The notes below the pieces were generated by a model. That model was not told the DNA's origin and did not search any database. It saw nothing but the letters and a program-made list of their open reading frames with translations. This document shows, in pieces, positions 1 through 8,783 of a DNA stretch of 64,000 nucleotides. Source of the stretch: Collinsella sp. (GTDB lineage Bacteria; Actinomycetota; Coriobacteriia; Coriobacteriales; Coriobacteriaceae); assembly GCA_031296755.1 (NCBI GenBank), contig JAUMMZ010000025.1, positions 87,862-151,861 of the forward strand, read 5' to 3'. Numbering within the stretch: the stretch's first letter is position 1; each line of letters begins with the position of its first letter. The position numbers were made by a program, and so were the translations under genes.

Positions 1-261
1 AAACTCATTGTCCGTCTCGCCATCGGCCGCCCGGTCCATAAACTGCACCAGACCAATCGAGGTCGGCCCCTTGAGCGAGGCGACGCGCACCTCGACCGGC
101 TCGGCAGCGGCACCGTCAGCGGCAGACCCGGCAGCCGAGCCCGCGGCGGACCCGGCACCGGCAGCCCCGCCGCCACAGCCCGCGAGCGCAAGCGACAGGG
201 CACCCGCGGCGAGCGCCGAGACAAACCCCCGGCGCGACATCTCAACATCAAACGCGCGCAT
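1..261 (-). CDS. Substrate-binding lipoprotein of an ABC transporter, 5' part only
   Basis: The window edge cuts this gene, leaving its first 87 codons. The start is the ATG at 261 behind GAGGAG, three bases after the hydA stop; a second ATG at 240 would give MSRRGF. The product begins with a short basic stretch containing RR, a hydrophobic segment and a lipobox (LAGC), so it should be a lipid-anchored export product, possibly by the Tat route. A Gly/Ala/Ser linker follows, then VRVASLKGPTSIGL, which resembles the first strand of periplasmic-binding proteins of the nitrate/taurine/metal type. The ligand cannot be told from this fragment. It appears translationally linked to hydA. Family assignment is inference from that short motif. 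Confidence 0.7.
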   Translation of the reverse strand, partial: MRAFDVEMSRRGFVSALAAGALSLALAGCGGGAAGAGSAAGSAAGSAADGAAAEPVEVRVASLKGPTSIGLVQFMDRAADGETDNEF

Positions 262-263
262 CG

Positions 264-2075
264 CTAGCACGCCTCCTCGTTAGGCATCGTCCATGCGTGA
301 TGGTCGGTATGCAGCAGCTCCTCGGCCAGCGGCGAGAGCGGCTCGCCCAAGAACTCGCGGTAGCACGCCTGGACATCGGGATTCTCGTGCGAGAAGCGAA
401 TGTCCGCAGCGGCATCCAGACCCCACAGCACCTGACCGCGCTCGGCTGCCAGCTCGCAGCCGTCGTGGATGGGCTGGCCGCCGCCACCGACGCAGCCGCC
501 CGGGCATGCCATGACCTCAACGAAGTCATAGCTCACGCGGCCGTCGCGAATCGCGTCGAGCAGACGGGCGGCATTGCCCAGCCCGTGTGCCACGGCGACG
601 CGTACCTTGGTGCCATCGATATCGGCCACGGCCTCCTTCCAGCCGTCCAGCCCGCGCACATCGGTAAAAAAGTCGGCGTCGGGGTTCTTGCCCGTCACCA
701 GGTAATAGGCCGAGCGCACGGCGGCCTCCATCACGCCGCCCGTGGCGCCAAAGATCACACCCGCGCCCGTGCCAAAGCCCAGCGGCGTATCGAGCGGCTC
801 CTCAACCAGCGTATCCACGCTCACGTGGCTCGCGCGGATCATACGCACCATCTCGCGCACCGTCAGCGCAACGTCAACGTCGGGCGTACCGTCCTCGCCC
901 ACCATGCTCGGTAGCGCGCACTCGGCCTTCTTGGCCGTGCACGGCATCACGGACACCACAAACAGACGCTCGGGCTCCACGCCCAGCACCTTGGCGTAGT
1001 AGGTCTTGGCGATGGCGCCGAACATCTGCTGCGGCGACTTTGACGTGGACAGGCTGTCGACAAACTCCGGATAGCGCGCCTTCACAAAGCGCACCCAGCC
1101 CGGGCAGCAGCTCGTAAACATGGGCCAGCCGCGGCTGTCGCCCTCGCCCTTGGCGGCCTTACCCAGGCGTTCGAGCAGCTCGGAGCCCTCCTCCATAATG
1201 GTGAGGTCAGCCGAGAAGTCGGTGTCGAACACGTACTCAAAGCCAACGCGGCGCAGTGCGCAAGCCAGGCGCTCAACGGTAGCCTCCTCGCGCGGAATAC
1301 CGAGCTCCTCGCCCCAGGCGCTGCGCACGGCCGGCGCGATCTGCACCAGCACGATCTTGTCGGGATCGGCGAGAGCATCGAACACGGTCTCGGTATCGTC
1401 ACGCTCGCGCAGGGCGCCCGTCGGGCAATGCGTGATGCACTGACCGCACGCGACGCAATCGGTCTTGCCGATCGGCGCACGCCCGCGGGTGCCCACGGCG
1501 GTATGCGTGGCGCGGTTGGTCAGGTCCCAAATCCCCAAGCCCTGCACGCTCTCGCACACCTTGATGCAGCGCATGCATTTAATGCACTTGTCGTTATCGC
1601 GGATGATGGGAAAATCGAAGTCCCAGCCCTCGCGCGCCAGGTGCTGCTCGTACGGCAGATAGAAAATACCCAGGTCGTTGGCGATGGCCTGTAGGTTGCA
1701 GTTACCACTGCGCACGCAGCTCGTACAGCGCGAATCGTGCTGGGACAGCAGCAGCTGCACGTTGGTGCGACGCGCCTCGCGGGCTTTGGGGCTGTTGGTG
1801 CGGACCACCATGCCGTCGAGCACGTAGTTGTTGCAGGCGGCGACCAGCTGGTCGCAGCCCTCAACCTCGACCACGCACACGCGGCAACCGCCGATCTCGT
1901 TTAGATCGCGCAGGTAGCACAGGGTGGGAATCTGGATGCCGACGGACTTGGCCGCGTCCAGGATCGTGGTGTGCTCGGGAACCACGACTTCGCAGCTATC
2001 GATAATGAGCTTGACCATATTGTGCGCTCCGTTTTCGGTGTTGTCGCTGACGGTGGTTTTGTTGGGCTCTACCAT
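264..2075 (-). CDS. hydA: [FeFe]-hydrogenase catalytic subunit, GltD-linked type
   Basis: Iron-only hydrogenase that reduces protons to H2 or oxidises H2. In order: an N-terminal [2Fe-2S] domain (Cys at about 53, 64, 67, 74), a His-Cys [4Fe-4S] site (HDSRCTSCVRSGNC), two ferredoxin [4Fe-4S] motifs (CIKCMRCIKVC and CVACGQCITHC), then the H-cluster signatures FTSCCPGW, MPCTAKK and MACPGGCVGGGGQP. All cluster ligands are present, and no signal peptide is seen, so it is cytoplasmic. The ATG at 2075 overlaps the preceding stop (ATGGTAG) and follows GGAGGGAGGA; an internal ATG at 2018 (MVKLIIDS) matches the usual family start and is the alternative. The adjacent GltD-like gene places it with the 'glutamate synthase-linked' group A2 hydrogenases (inference). 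Confidence 0.93.
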   Translation of the reverse strand: MVEPNKTTVSDNTENGAHNMVKLIIDSCEVVVPEHTTILDAAKSVGIQIPTLCYLRDLNEIGGCRVCVVEVEGCDQLVAACNNYVLDGMVVRTNSPKAREARRTNVQLLLSQHDSRCTSCVRSGNCNLQAIANDLGIFYLPYEQHLAREGWDFDFPIIRDNDKCIKCMRCIKVCESVQGLGIWDLTNRATHTAVGTRGRAPIGKTDCVACGQCITHCPTGALRERDDTETVFDALADPDKIVLVQIAPAVRSAWGEELGIPREEATVERLACALRRVGFEYVFDTDFSADLTIMEEGSELLERLGKAAKGEGDSRGWPMFTSCCPGWVRFVKARYPEFVDSLSTSKSPQQMFGAIAKTYYAKVLGVEPERLFVVSVMPCTAKKAECALPSMVGEDGTPDVDVALTVREMVRMIRASHVSVDTLVEEPLDTPLGFGTGAGVIFGATGGVMEAAVRSAYYLVTGKNPDADFFTDVRGLDGWKEAVADIDGTKVRVAVAHGLGNAARLLDAIRDGRVSYDFVEVMACPGGCVGGGGQPIHDGCELAAERGQVLWGLDAAADIRFSHENPDVQACYREFLGEPLSPLAEELLHTDHHAWTMPNEEAC

Positions 2076-3901
2076 TCCAGGTTCCTCCCTCCGCGGAACG
2101 CGCCAAATCCAAAGTGGTCGCAACGCAGGCAGCGGCTTGCCTCCTGGCGTGCCTCCTCCTCGGTGAGGCCCTGTTCGACCAGATTCCAATCGTGAATGCG
2201 CTCGCCGGCCTCGCGCTCGCCCAGCTCGCAGCGGCCGCACTCGTGCTTGCCCTTAAACTGAACGGTCGGCAGCTCCACGTCGAGCTTAATCTTGTGGTCA
2301 AAGCCCAGGTAGCGGTCGATATTTGCCGCAGCAACGCGGCCGGCGTTGATGGCCCGGATGACGGTAGCGGGACCGGTCTGGCAGTCGCCGCCGCTAAAGA
2401 GGCCATCAAAGTTAGGCACGGCGCCATCCGAATCGGTGACCACGCAGCCCCACTTACAGGCGATGCCCATGTCCTCAAACGGCTTGGAGTCGATGTCCTG
2501 ACCAATGGCCACAAACACGCGCTCGCAGGGAATGACGCGCTCGGGCGTGGCGGCGGCACGCGGGGCCGGACGCCCACGACGGGGCTCGCCGATAATCTGC
2601 GGCTGCACGCGCAGGCCACTCACGCGACCTTCCTCACCCGTCTCGATAGCGAGCGGTGCGGTGAGCTCCAAAACCTCGCAGCCCTCGGCCTGGGCGCCGG
2701 CGATCTCGGCATCCTGGGCCGTCATGTCGCAGATGCGGCGGCGGTAGACGATGCTCACCTTTTCGGCACCGCAGCGCACGGCAGAACGCGCCACGTCCAT
2801 GGCCACGTTGCCGCCGCCGATGACGCACACACGCTGACCGCTCAGGTCGGGCAGCTCGTCGTCGCCGATGGCGCGCAGCATCTTGACGGCCGACTCCACG
2901 CCGGGCGCCTCTTCGCCCGGAAGGCCGAGCTTCTTATCGCTGTGGGCGCCAATGGCCAGATAAACGGCATCGAACTCGTCGCGCAGGCGGGCAAGCTCCT
3001 CGCCATTGACGGAGTGGTCGAGTTCCACGTCGATGCCGGCGCTCAAGATCCAGTCAATCTCGGCCTGCAGGCGCTCGCGCGGCAGACGGTAGCTGGGAAT
3101 GCCATAGCGCAGCATGCCGCCCAGGTGGTGGCGCTGCTCAAAGATGGTCACCTTATGGCCCATCACGGCCAGGTAGTAGGCACAGGAAAGGCCGGCCGGG
3201 CCGCCGCCGATCACGGCGATGCGCTTGCCGGTGCTGTCGGCCACGCTGGGCTTGTAATCGTTGAGGTCGCTGTGCTCAACGGCAAAACGCTTGAGGGCGA
3301 GGATGTTCATGGGATCGTCGACCATGCCGCGACGGCAGTGCATCTCGCAGGGATGCTCGCACACCAAACCGCAGACGAGCGGCAGCGGGTTGTTCTTGCG
3401 GATGACCTTGACGGCATCGGCATAGCGGCCGGCCTCGACCAGCGAAATGTAACCGGGAATGTCGACGTGCGCCGGGCAGCCCGAGACGCACGGGACGCGG
3501 GCCTCGCGGTCAAAGCCACAGGAGTGCTCGCGGATATGGTGCTCAAAATCATCGCGGAAACCGCGGATGGCGGTGAGTGCCATGGCGCCGGCCTCGTAAC
3601 CGATGGCGCAGTCGCTCGAAAGATAGATGGTGCGGGCGGTGCGCTCAATCAAGTTGAGCGTGGACTCGTCGGCGCGGCCCTCGAGCACATCGGCGAGCAG
3701 GTCGCTCAGCGCGCTCAGGCCCACGCGGCAGGGCGTGCACTTGCCGCAGCTCTGGGTGGAGCACAGGTTGACGAGCGCCGCCGTAAACTCAACGGGGCAC
3801 GGGGCGAGCGAACTCACCGCCAGACGGCGCCCAAGCGCATCATGTAGGTCGTCCATGACGGCCTGAGCGTGGCTGCGTTCCATTACGTGCAGTCGTGCCA
3901 T
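2069..3901 (-). CDS. NuoF C-terminal/GltD-like FAD-NAD(P) oxidoreductase fusion
   Basis: About 610 residues. The N-terminal 100 residues carry SCGKCTPCR, the [4Fe-4S] ligand motif of the NuoF/HydB C-terminal domain. The rest resembles the small subunit of glutamate synthase: a Cys-rich [4Fe-4S] region (CVSGCPAH, CGLVCEHPCEMHCRR), an FAD Rossmann motif (VIGGGPAGLSCA) and an NAD(P) Rossmann motif (VIGGGNVAMDVARSA). More Cys pairs (CGRCELG, CLRCDHFG) end the protein. It probably passes electrons between NAD(P)H and HydA, whose gene overlaps its stop codon. I chose the ATG at 3901, preceded by AGGGGA; the upstream ATG at 3916 has no visible ribosome site. The cofactor preference and any bifurcation are not visible from sequence. 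Confidence 0.88.
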   Translation of the reverse strand: MARLHVMERSHAQAVMDDLHDALGRRLAVSSLAPCPVEFTAALVNLCSTQSCGKCTPCRVGLSALSDLLADVLEGRADESTLNLIERTARTIYLSSDCAIGYEAGAMALTAIRGFRDDFEHHIREHSCGFDREARVPCVSGCPAHVDIPGYISLVEAGRYADAVKVIRKNNPLPLVCGLVCEHPCEMHCRRGMVDDPMNILALKRFAVEHSDLNDYKPSVADSTGKRIAVIGGGPAGLSCAYYLAVMGHKVTIFEQRHHLGGMLRYGIPSYRLPRERLQAEIDWILSAGIDVELDHSVNGEELARLRDEFDAVYLAIGAHSDKKLGLPGEEAPGVESAVKMLRAIGDDELPDLSGQRVCVIGGGNVAMDVARSAVRCGAEKVSIVYRRRICDMTAQDAEIAGAQAEGCEVLELTAPLAIETGEEGRVSGLRVQPQIIGEPRRGRPAPRAAATPERVIPCERVFVAIGQDIDSKPFEDMGIACKWGCVVTDSDGAVPNFDGLFSGGDCQTGPATVIRAINAGRVAAANIDRYLGFDHKIKLDVELPTVQFKGKHECGRCELGEREAGERIHDWNLVEQGLTEEEARQEASRCLRCDHFGFGAFRGGRNLEW

Positions 3902-3965
3902 AAGATCCCCTCTCATGCGGCAGCCCGGAGGCGAGGCCGGGCGAAGTTGCTACACGCACAACACT

Positions 3966-3986
3966 GACCTAAAAAGTTGTTAGGTC
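3966..3986. promoter_or_regulatory. Short perfect inverted repeat upstream of the hydrogenase operon
   Basis: GACCTAA, seven bases, TTAGGTC: a 7-bp perfect dyad about 65 bp ahead of the fusion gene start. Size and position suit a repressor operator or a leader hairpin. No convincing -35/-10 pair was found near it, so the role is inference. Confidence 0.35.
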
Positions 3987-4087
3987 TCCACACGGTTCGG
4001 CAGGCGGTATAAAATGCGACCCTCAGCGGTGAAATAGAACATTACCGCAGATAAATGCCATATTTGATAAAACGCGTTACCAAACGA

Positions 4088-4125
4088 CAATGCCCCGCCC
4101 ACGCAATCACGTGGACGGGGCATTG
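4088..4125 (-). terminator. Terminator of the alpha-glucoside operon
   Basis: A 16-bp near-perfect inverted repeat (CAATGCCCCGCCCACG and its partner with one mismatch) around a 6-nt loop lies 30 bp after the 6-phospho-alpha-glucosidase stop. There is no long T run, but the stem is very GC-rich. It also separates this operon from the hydrogenase promoter region. Confidence 0.75.
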
Positions 4126-4157
4126 CTCCAGGTATGCGGTCAGCGACCCTGTTGTTT

Positions 4158-5540
4158 TTACTTAAGCTCGGGCCAGTAACCCTTATTGGCCTCGATCATG
4201 TCGTCGAGAACCTCCTTGGCGACCTTCATCGACGGCACGGTCTTGTTGAGTGTAAAGGCCTTGAGCGCCTTCTCGTACGAACCCTCGATCGTAGCCTCGA
4301 CCACGAGCTTCTCGGAGTTCAGCTGCTGCATCATGAGGCCCTGCTGGAACAGAGGAATGTTGTCACGGCTGATGACCTCGGGGCCGTTCTTGCCAATGTA
4401 GGCAGGCAGCTCGACCATAGCGTCGTAGGGCATGTTGGGGATAGCGCCCTTGTTCTCGCAAATGACCAGGAAGCGCTGCTTGGTGTCGTTCTTCAGAGCG
4501 ATAGCCAGGTCAGCAATCCAGTCGCCGTGGCTGCCCGCATAGAACGTGCTCTCGTCGATCTCGCCCGTCTTCTCGTAGTGATCGATGCCGTCGAAGAGAT
4601 TCTTCTCGCGCGTCTCCTCAACCTCATTCGCACGGGTGCGCTCGGGGTTGGAGTGCTCGACGAACTCCTTCTGCTGCAGATAGTAGTTCAGATACGTGTT
4701 GGGCAGGTACTCCGGGAAGCACTCCATGATCTCGTACTCGCCCTTCCAGACGTAGTACCAGCTGCCCTTGGTGTGGCGGTTCTGCTCGGGGTGCTCGTCG
4801 ACGGCCTCCTCGGGCTTCTTTGCCATGAGCGAGCCCATGCCCTTGAGGTAAGAGTCGGGCAGCAGAATCTCATGCTCCTTGATGTACTCGCGCAGCTGCG
4901 GGAGCACCTCCTCGCCCTTGTGGCGGATCGAGGTGAACCAACCAAAGTGGTTGAGGCCAAAGTAATCGTACTCGACATCCTTCTTCTCGATATCGAGCGC
5001 GGCGCAAACCACGTCGATGATCGCGATCGGCATGTCGCAGATGTTGATGATGCGAGCGTTGGGGCGCAGCACACGGCAGCCCTCGGAGACGATGGCGGCA
5101 GGGTTGGAGTAGTTGAGAATCCAGTAGTCCTTCTTGGCGTACTTCTCAACGTCATCGATCAGCTCGACCATGGGGAAGATGGTGCGCATGCCGTAGGCAA
5201 GGCCGCCGCAACCGCAAGTCTCCTGACCCACGCAGCCGTGACGCAGCGGAATCTTCTCGTCCTGCTCGCGCATGGCGTAGCCACCCACGCGCATCTGGGC
5301 AAACACGAAGCTCGCGTCGGTAAAAGCCGTCTTTTTGTCGGTGGTCACCGTGAGCTTGATGTCCAGGCCGAGGTCCTCGTGCAAAATCCAGTCCACGAGC
5401 ACGCCGATCTTGCGCTGGCGCTCCTCGTTGATGTCGTACAGACGAATCTCGTCAACGTCGAGCTCGTCCTTGCGCAGGGCGATGGACTTGACGATGCCGG
5501 GGGTAAAGGTGGATCCGCCACCACACAGAGTAATGATCAT
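4158..5540 (-). CDS. 6-phospho-alpha-glucosidase, glycoside hydrolase family 4
   Basis: A 460-residue GH4 enzyme that cleaves phosphorylated alpha-glucosides delivered by the PTS, using NAD+ and a divalent metal. The N-terminus has the dinucleotide-binding glycine motif (CGGGSTFTP). CDMP at about residue 170 is the signature associated with 6-phospho-alpha-glucosidases (CNVP marks beta enzymes), and NYSNPAA is the usual GH4 substrate/metal region. Length is normal. The gene follows the EIICB gene by three bases and ends the operon. Products would be glucose 6-phosphate and a free sugar. Maltose-6-phosphate or related disaccharide phosphates are likely substrates, but the exact one cannot be fixed (GlvA/MalH/AglB-like). 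Confidence 0.92.
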   Translation of the reverse strand: MIITLCGGGSTFTPGIVKSIALRKDELDVDEIRLYDINEERQRKIGVLVDWILHEDLGLDIKLTVTTDKKTAFTDASFVFAQMRVGGYAMREQDEKIPLRHGCVGQETCGCGGLAYGMRTIFPMVELIDDVEKYAKKDYWILNYSNPAAIVSEGCRVLRPNARIINICDMPIAIIDVVCAALDIEKKDVEYDYFGLNHFGWFTSIRHKGEEVLPQLREYIKEHEILLPDSYLKGMGSLMAKKPEEAVDEHPEQNRHTKGSWYYVWKGEYEIMECFPEYLPNTYLNYYLQQKEFVEHSNPERTRANEVEETREKNLFDGIDHYEKTGEIDESTFYAGSHGDWIADLAIALKNDTKQRFLVICENKGAIPNMPYDAMVELPAYIGKNGPEVISRDNIPLFQQGLMMQQLNSEKLVVEATIEGSYEKALKAFTLNKTVPSMKVAKEVLDDMIEANKGYWPELK

Positions 5541-5543
5541 TGT

Positions 5544-7160
5544 TTACTGCTCCTTCTCAATTGCGTTTTCGACCTTGTCGCGCATCTCGGCGACCTTCAT
5601 GCCGAAGATGATCTGGATATTGTTGCCGTTGCGGTTGATGCCGCTGTTGGGCACGTGGTTGATGAGGTCCTCATTGATGAGGTCCGGGTTCTTAACGTTC
5701 ACGCGGAGACGCGTAAAGCAGTTCTCGAGCTCCTCGATGTTGTCCTTGCCGCCAAGACCTGCGACCAGGTCGGCAATGCCCGCATCGACGCCCTCTGCGG
5801 GAGCTGCGGCAACAGCGCCCTGCTTCACCGCGACAGACGCGGCGGCCTCGCCCTCGGCAACGGACTCAGCAAGCTCGGACTCTTCCTCGCGACCAGGCGT
5901 GTGGAGGTTGAGCTTCTTAATAAGGAAGGTGAAGAGGAAGAAGTACAGAGCGGCGTTGACGACTCCGAGCACCAGCATAACCGGCCAGTTGGTCTTATCG
6001 ACACCGAGAACCAGGTTGGAGACCACGATGTTGATGATGCCGCCTGCAGTCGAAGCGGGCACGGAGAGGACCTTGAGCAGGACCAGGAAGATGCCGGAAA
6101 GAACCGAGTGAACGACAAAGAGCACGGGAGCGGCAAAGACAAAGAGGAAGTCCATGGGCTCGGTCACGCAGGAGAGCACGGCGGTGATGATCAGCGGGAT
6201 GATAACGGCCTTGGTCTTATCCTTGTTCCCCTTGTAAGCGGTGACGATAAAGGCGAGACCGATACCGATGTAGGGCCACAGGTTGTTGAAGGTGTAGCTG
6301 TTGAAGTAGGTGCTATCGGAGAAGGGCTGGCCCGTCATTGCCATCTCGGCAACACGGATGGGGTAGGCACCGGCGATAACCTGATCGCCCAGCGTCAGGG
6401 TGCCACCCACATCGGAGAACTGGAACGGAGTGTAGATGAGGTGGTGCAGACCGGTGGGAACGAGCAGCTTATTGAGCATGCCGTAGATAAACAGACCGAT
6501 GTTGCCCGACTCCTTAATGATGCCGGCAACGGAGGAGATGGCACCCTGGACCGGAGGCCAAACGATGCAGAAGCCCGCGCCCATGATCCAGGAGATGATG
6601 ATCATGATCAGGAACGGAAAGCGAACGCCCGAGAACATCGAAAGGGCAATGGGGAACTGCTTGTTCGAGTACTTGTTGAACACGGCACCGGTGATGCAAC
6701 CAAGAATGATGCCGCCGAACACGCCGGTATCGAGCACCTGGATGCCCATAACGGTGGCCTGGCCGGTTCCGGTAAGGCCGAGCATGCCGCTCGCATCGGC
6801 AAGAGAGCCGGTGGCGTTGAGCACGATGTTGTTAGCCTGCAGGAACAGGAAGAACGACATCAGGGCGATCAGCGAAGCATGGCCCTTGTTCTTCTTTGCC
6901 ATGGCGCCGGCGATGCCCACGCAGAACAGAATCGAGGGGTTGTTGATGATAAACATCAGCGACTGGTAGACAACGGCGCCCACAAGCTGGAACGGACCGG
7001 AGCCCAGTACGGGGACCAAAGCGCAAATGGTCTTGTTGGTCAGAATGATGCCCACAATGAGCAGGATGCCGGCAACCGAGAGATACATCATCGGCTGGAC
7101 GATCGACTTCGCGAACACCTCCAACGGCGCTTTGTAATTGAACTTCTTTTTTGCGGTCAT
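5544..7160 (-). CDS. PTS alpha-glucoside-type EIICB transporter
   Basis: Membrane permease (EIIC, roughly residues 10-420, about ten hydrophobic segments, with the PTGLHHLIYTPF region typical of the glucose/maltose superfamily). A linker rich in Glu, Ala and Val leads to a C-terminal EIIB domain with the phospho-acceptor Cys in ENCFTRLRVNV. It imports and phosphorylates a sugar using phosphate from the EIIA encoded upstream. The start at 7160 has AGGAG seven bases before it; an upstream in-frame ATG at 7187 adds nine residues without a ribosome site. Pairing with a CDMP-type GH4 enzyme points to alpha-glucosides such as maltose. It lacks its own EIIA domain. Confidence 0.92.
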   Translation of the reverse strand: MTAKKKFNYKAPLEVFAKSIVQPMMYLSVAGILLIVGIILTNKTICALVPVLGSGPFQLVGAVVYQSLMFIINNPSILFCVGIAGAMAKKNKGHASLIALMSFFLFLQANNIVLNATGSLADASGMLGLTGTGQATVMGIQVLDTGVFGGIILGCITGAVFNKYSNKQFPIALSMFSGVRFPFLIMIIISWIMGAGFCIVWPPVQGAISSVAGIIKESGNIGLFIYGMLNKLLVPTGLHHLIYTPFQFSDVGGTLTLGDQVIAGAYPIRVAEMAMTGQPFSDSTYFNSYTFNNLWPYIGIGLAFIVTAYKGNKDKTKAVIIPLIITAVLSCVTEPMDFLFVFAAPVLFVVHSVLSGIFLVLLKVLSVPASTAGGIINIVVSNLVLGVDKTNWPVMLVLGVVNAALYFFLFTFLIKKLNLHTPGREEESELAESVAEGEAAASVAVKQGAVAAAPAEGVDAGIADLVAGLGGKDNIEELENCFTRLRVNVKNPDLINEDLINHVPNSGINRNGNNIQIIFGMKVAEMRDKVENAIEKEQ

Positions 7161-7259
7161 AGCAGTACTCCTCTTCCTTCTCCGCAAATTAAGACAAATG
7201 TGCCCTAGACAAGACCGTGAGCCTTGCCTTATATCAATCGATGTGTGGGCACGTTATGC

Positions 7260-8126
7260 CTAGAGACCAGGTTCTCCAAGCAGGTTAACAATGTGATATG
7301 CGAGATAGCTCTTCTCGGCATCGGTAACGACAACGTTATAGGTAGACGACAAGTGGGCGGCTATGGCGTCCGCGCACGAGAATGCGCACGGATACGCCGT
7401 TTCATCGATTCGGAACAGCGCGTCGCCATTGATTTGCCCGGCCGTGGGGTCAAGCGCCCGCTGTGCGAAAAACTGCAGGTGGCGGACGAAACGCTCATAG
7501 GGCAACGAGGTGTCATCGAGGGTCGTAGCATAGCGCTCGGAAACAATCGCGAGCACGTCGCGAACAAGCTGGACCGAAACAATCAAACGGTCGGAGCGTT
7601 GCGGCATGGTGGCGTTGACGATATGCAGCGTAATGAAACCCTGCTCTTCTTCGCTCATCTGGATGCCCATATACTCCTTGATAATCTGCAGCGCACGGCC
7701 CGCAAGTGCATACTCCTTGCGATAGAACTGCTGGATCTCGAGCAGCAACGGATTCTCACAGGAGACGCCCTTGCGCTCACGTTCCAAAGCAAGGCTGATA
7801 TGGTCTGCGAGAGCAATGAGAATCTTGTCGTTGATATCAACATTGAGCTCTCGACGGAGCATCTGAACAATGTCCTCGGCAATCACGAGGTTGACGGTGG
7901 GGATGGACTCCAAAAGATGTGCCAAGCGGTCAATCGTACGCGAGTCCTGAGAAGTTCCCTCCTGCAACGCGTAGGTCTTTTCGATCGACGCCTCGTCGAT
8001 GGCATCGCCGGCATGACGGCCAAAGCAGAGGCCTCGACCGATGACGATGAGCTCGGAGCCATCATCCGAAGTGACCATTGCGACGTTGTTGTTAAAAACT
8101 CGCTTGATAACCACGGTACCCACCAC
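7260..8126 (-). CDS. LicT/BglG-type transcriptional antiterminator
   Basis: RNA-binding antiterminator with two PTS regulation domains. The N-terminal co-antiterminator domain reads VIKRVFNNNVAMV. PRD1 has conserved His in LADHISLALERE and ITLHIVN; PRD2 has them in RHLQFF and YHIVNLL. The longest frame starts at tandem GTG codons (8126, 8123), but a GTG at 8114 would give MVIKRVFNNNV, the natural family start, behind GGTGGG; I leave the longer frame and flag the choice. It lies between EIIA (6-bp gap) and EIICB. It should bind the RAT-like hairpin at 8727-8758 when the PTS is busy transporting substrate and so keep the operon transcribed. Confidence 0.9.
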   Translation of the reverse strand: MVGTVVIKRVFNNNVAMVTSDDGSELIVIGRGLCFGRHAGDAIDEASIEKTYALQEGTSQDSRTIDRLAHLLESIPTVNLVIAEDIVQMLRRELNVDINDKILIALADHISLALERERKGVSCENPLLLEIQQFYRKEYALAGRALQIIKEYMGIQMSEEEQGFITLHIVNATMPQRSDRLIVSVQLVRDVLAIVSERYATTLDDTSLPYERFVRHLQFFAQRALDPTAGQINGDALFRIDETAYPCAFSCADAIAAHLSSTYNVVVTDAEKSYLAYHIVNLLGEPGL

Positions 8127-8132
8127 AAGAAT

Positions 8133-8624
8133 TTACTCGGAAAGCCAGACGACAGGCTCTTTAACAGCAACAGGGCCGGAAGCATGCTCACGAAGAGTCG
8201 AGTTCTCCGAGCGCTCGCACACGATAACGAAGACCGTGGGATCGAAGCCGGCGGCGCGGACCGCGTCGAAATCGACCTCGACGAGGGGCTGGCCCGCGTC
8301 GACATGGTCACCCTGGGCAACAAGCGCATGGAAGCCCTTGCCCTCAAGCTTAACAGTATCGATTCCGATATGCAGCATCACCTGAGCAGAGCTGTCGTCG
8401 GACATGATGCCCAGCGCGTGCTCAGTCGGAAACAGCGCCGCAACGGTGCCGGAAACAGGAGCGCACACCGTTCCCTCTTGGGGAACCACGGCAACGCCAT
8501 CGCCCACAGCACGGCTGCTAAAAGCGGGGTCATTGGTATTTTCTAGATGAACAAGCTCGCCGGAAACGGGAGCGAGGATTTCGAACTCGGAAGCTGCAGT
8601 CTTCTGCTCATCCGAACCGCCCAT
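8133..8624 (-). CDS. PTS glucose-family EIIA domain protein
   Basis: Single-domain EIIA (Crr family), first gene of the operon. The phospho-accepting His is in MLHIGIDTV; the second active-site His is in FPTEHALGI. It carries phosphate from HPr to the EIIB domain of the downstream permease. The ATG at 8624 has no good ribosome site. The reading frame is open upstream as GFFSRL, a normal EIIA beginning, and an ATG at 8646 with AAGGG ahead of it would encode MGFFSRL if the run GGGG at 8641-8644 were one base shorter. So the natural start is probably upstream and disturbed by a one-base difference, real or a sequence error. Confidence 0.85.
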   Translation of the reverse strand: MGGSDEQKTAASEFEILAPVSGELVHLENTNDPAFSSRAVGDGVAVVPQEGTVCAPVSGTVAALFPTEHALGIMSDDSSAQVMLHIGIDTVKLEGKGFHALVAQGDHVDAGQPLVEVDFDAVRAAGFDPTVFVIVCERSENSTLREHASGPVAVKEPVVWLSE

Positions 8625-8671
8625 CAGGCGAGAAAAGAAACCCCATGGTGGTATGTCCCTTCATAAATATA

Positions 8672-8734
8672 GCCCAACCAAAATCAAGCGAATGCATCCA
8701 TAGAGACACACCCGTTCAAAGACTTTGGTTAGGC
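8672..8734 (-). terminator. Leader terminator of the PTS operon, antitermination target
   Basis: On the minus strand GCCTAACCAAAGTC (8721-8734) pairs with GATTTTGGTTGGGC (8672-8685), 14 bp with two G-U pairs, followed by a T/A-rich stretch (TATATTTATG). Its first arm overlaps the last bases of the RAT-like hairpin, the arrangement expected for a LicT/BglG switch. The loop is long (35 nt). Located between the operon promoter and EIIA. Confidence 0.68.
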
Positions 8735-8758
8735 CCACGTCCGAGGGACTCGGTAACC
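8727..8758 (-). promoter_or_regulatory. RAT-like RNA antiterminator site
   Basis: Minus-strand RNA reads GGTTACCGAGTCCCTCGG followed by ACGTGGGCCTAACC: an outer GGTTA/TAACC stem and inner CCGAG/CTCGG stem, comparable with the double-stem RAT hairpins bound by BglG/LicT proteins. It overlaps the terminator arm at 8721-8734, so the two folds exclude each other. The protein that would bind it is encoded in the same operon. Structure is read by eye; binding is inference. Confidence 0.6.
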
Positions 8759-8783
8759 TTCCGCATTTCTTTTTACGGGAGAT

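Noticed and set aside
4134..7208. A 1024-codon open frame on the plus strand opposite the PTS genes
   Set aside because: It mirrors two well-supported genes in a GC-rich genome and its translation shows no family motif; it is a shadow of codon bias. The same applies to long plus-strand frames at 2114-3847, 27056-29998 and 48361-50517.
7161..7259. Second RAT/terminator switch between the antiterminator and EIICB genes
   Set aside because: Only weak dyads (GTGCCC/GGGCAC with a long loop) are present; no overlapping alternative fold could be drawn.
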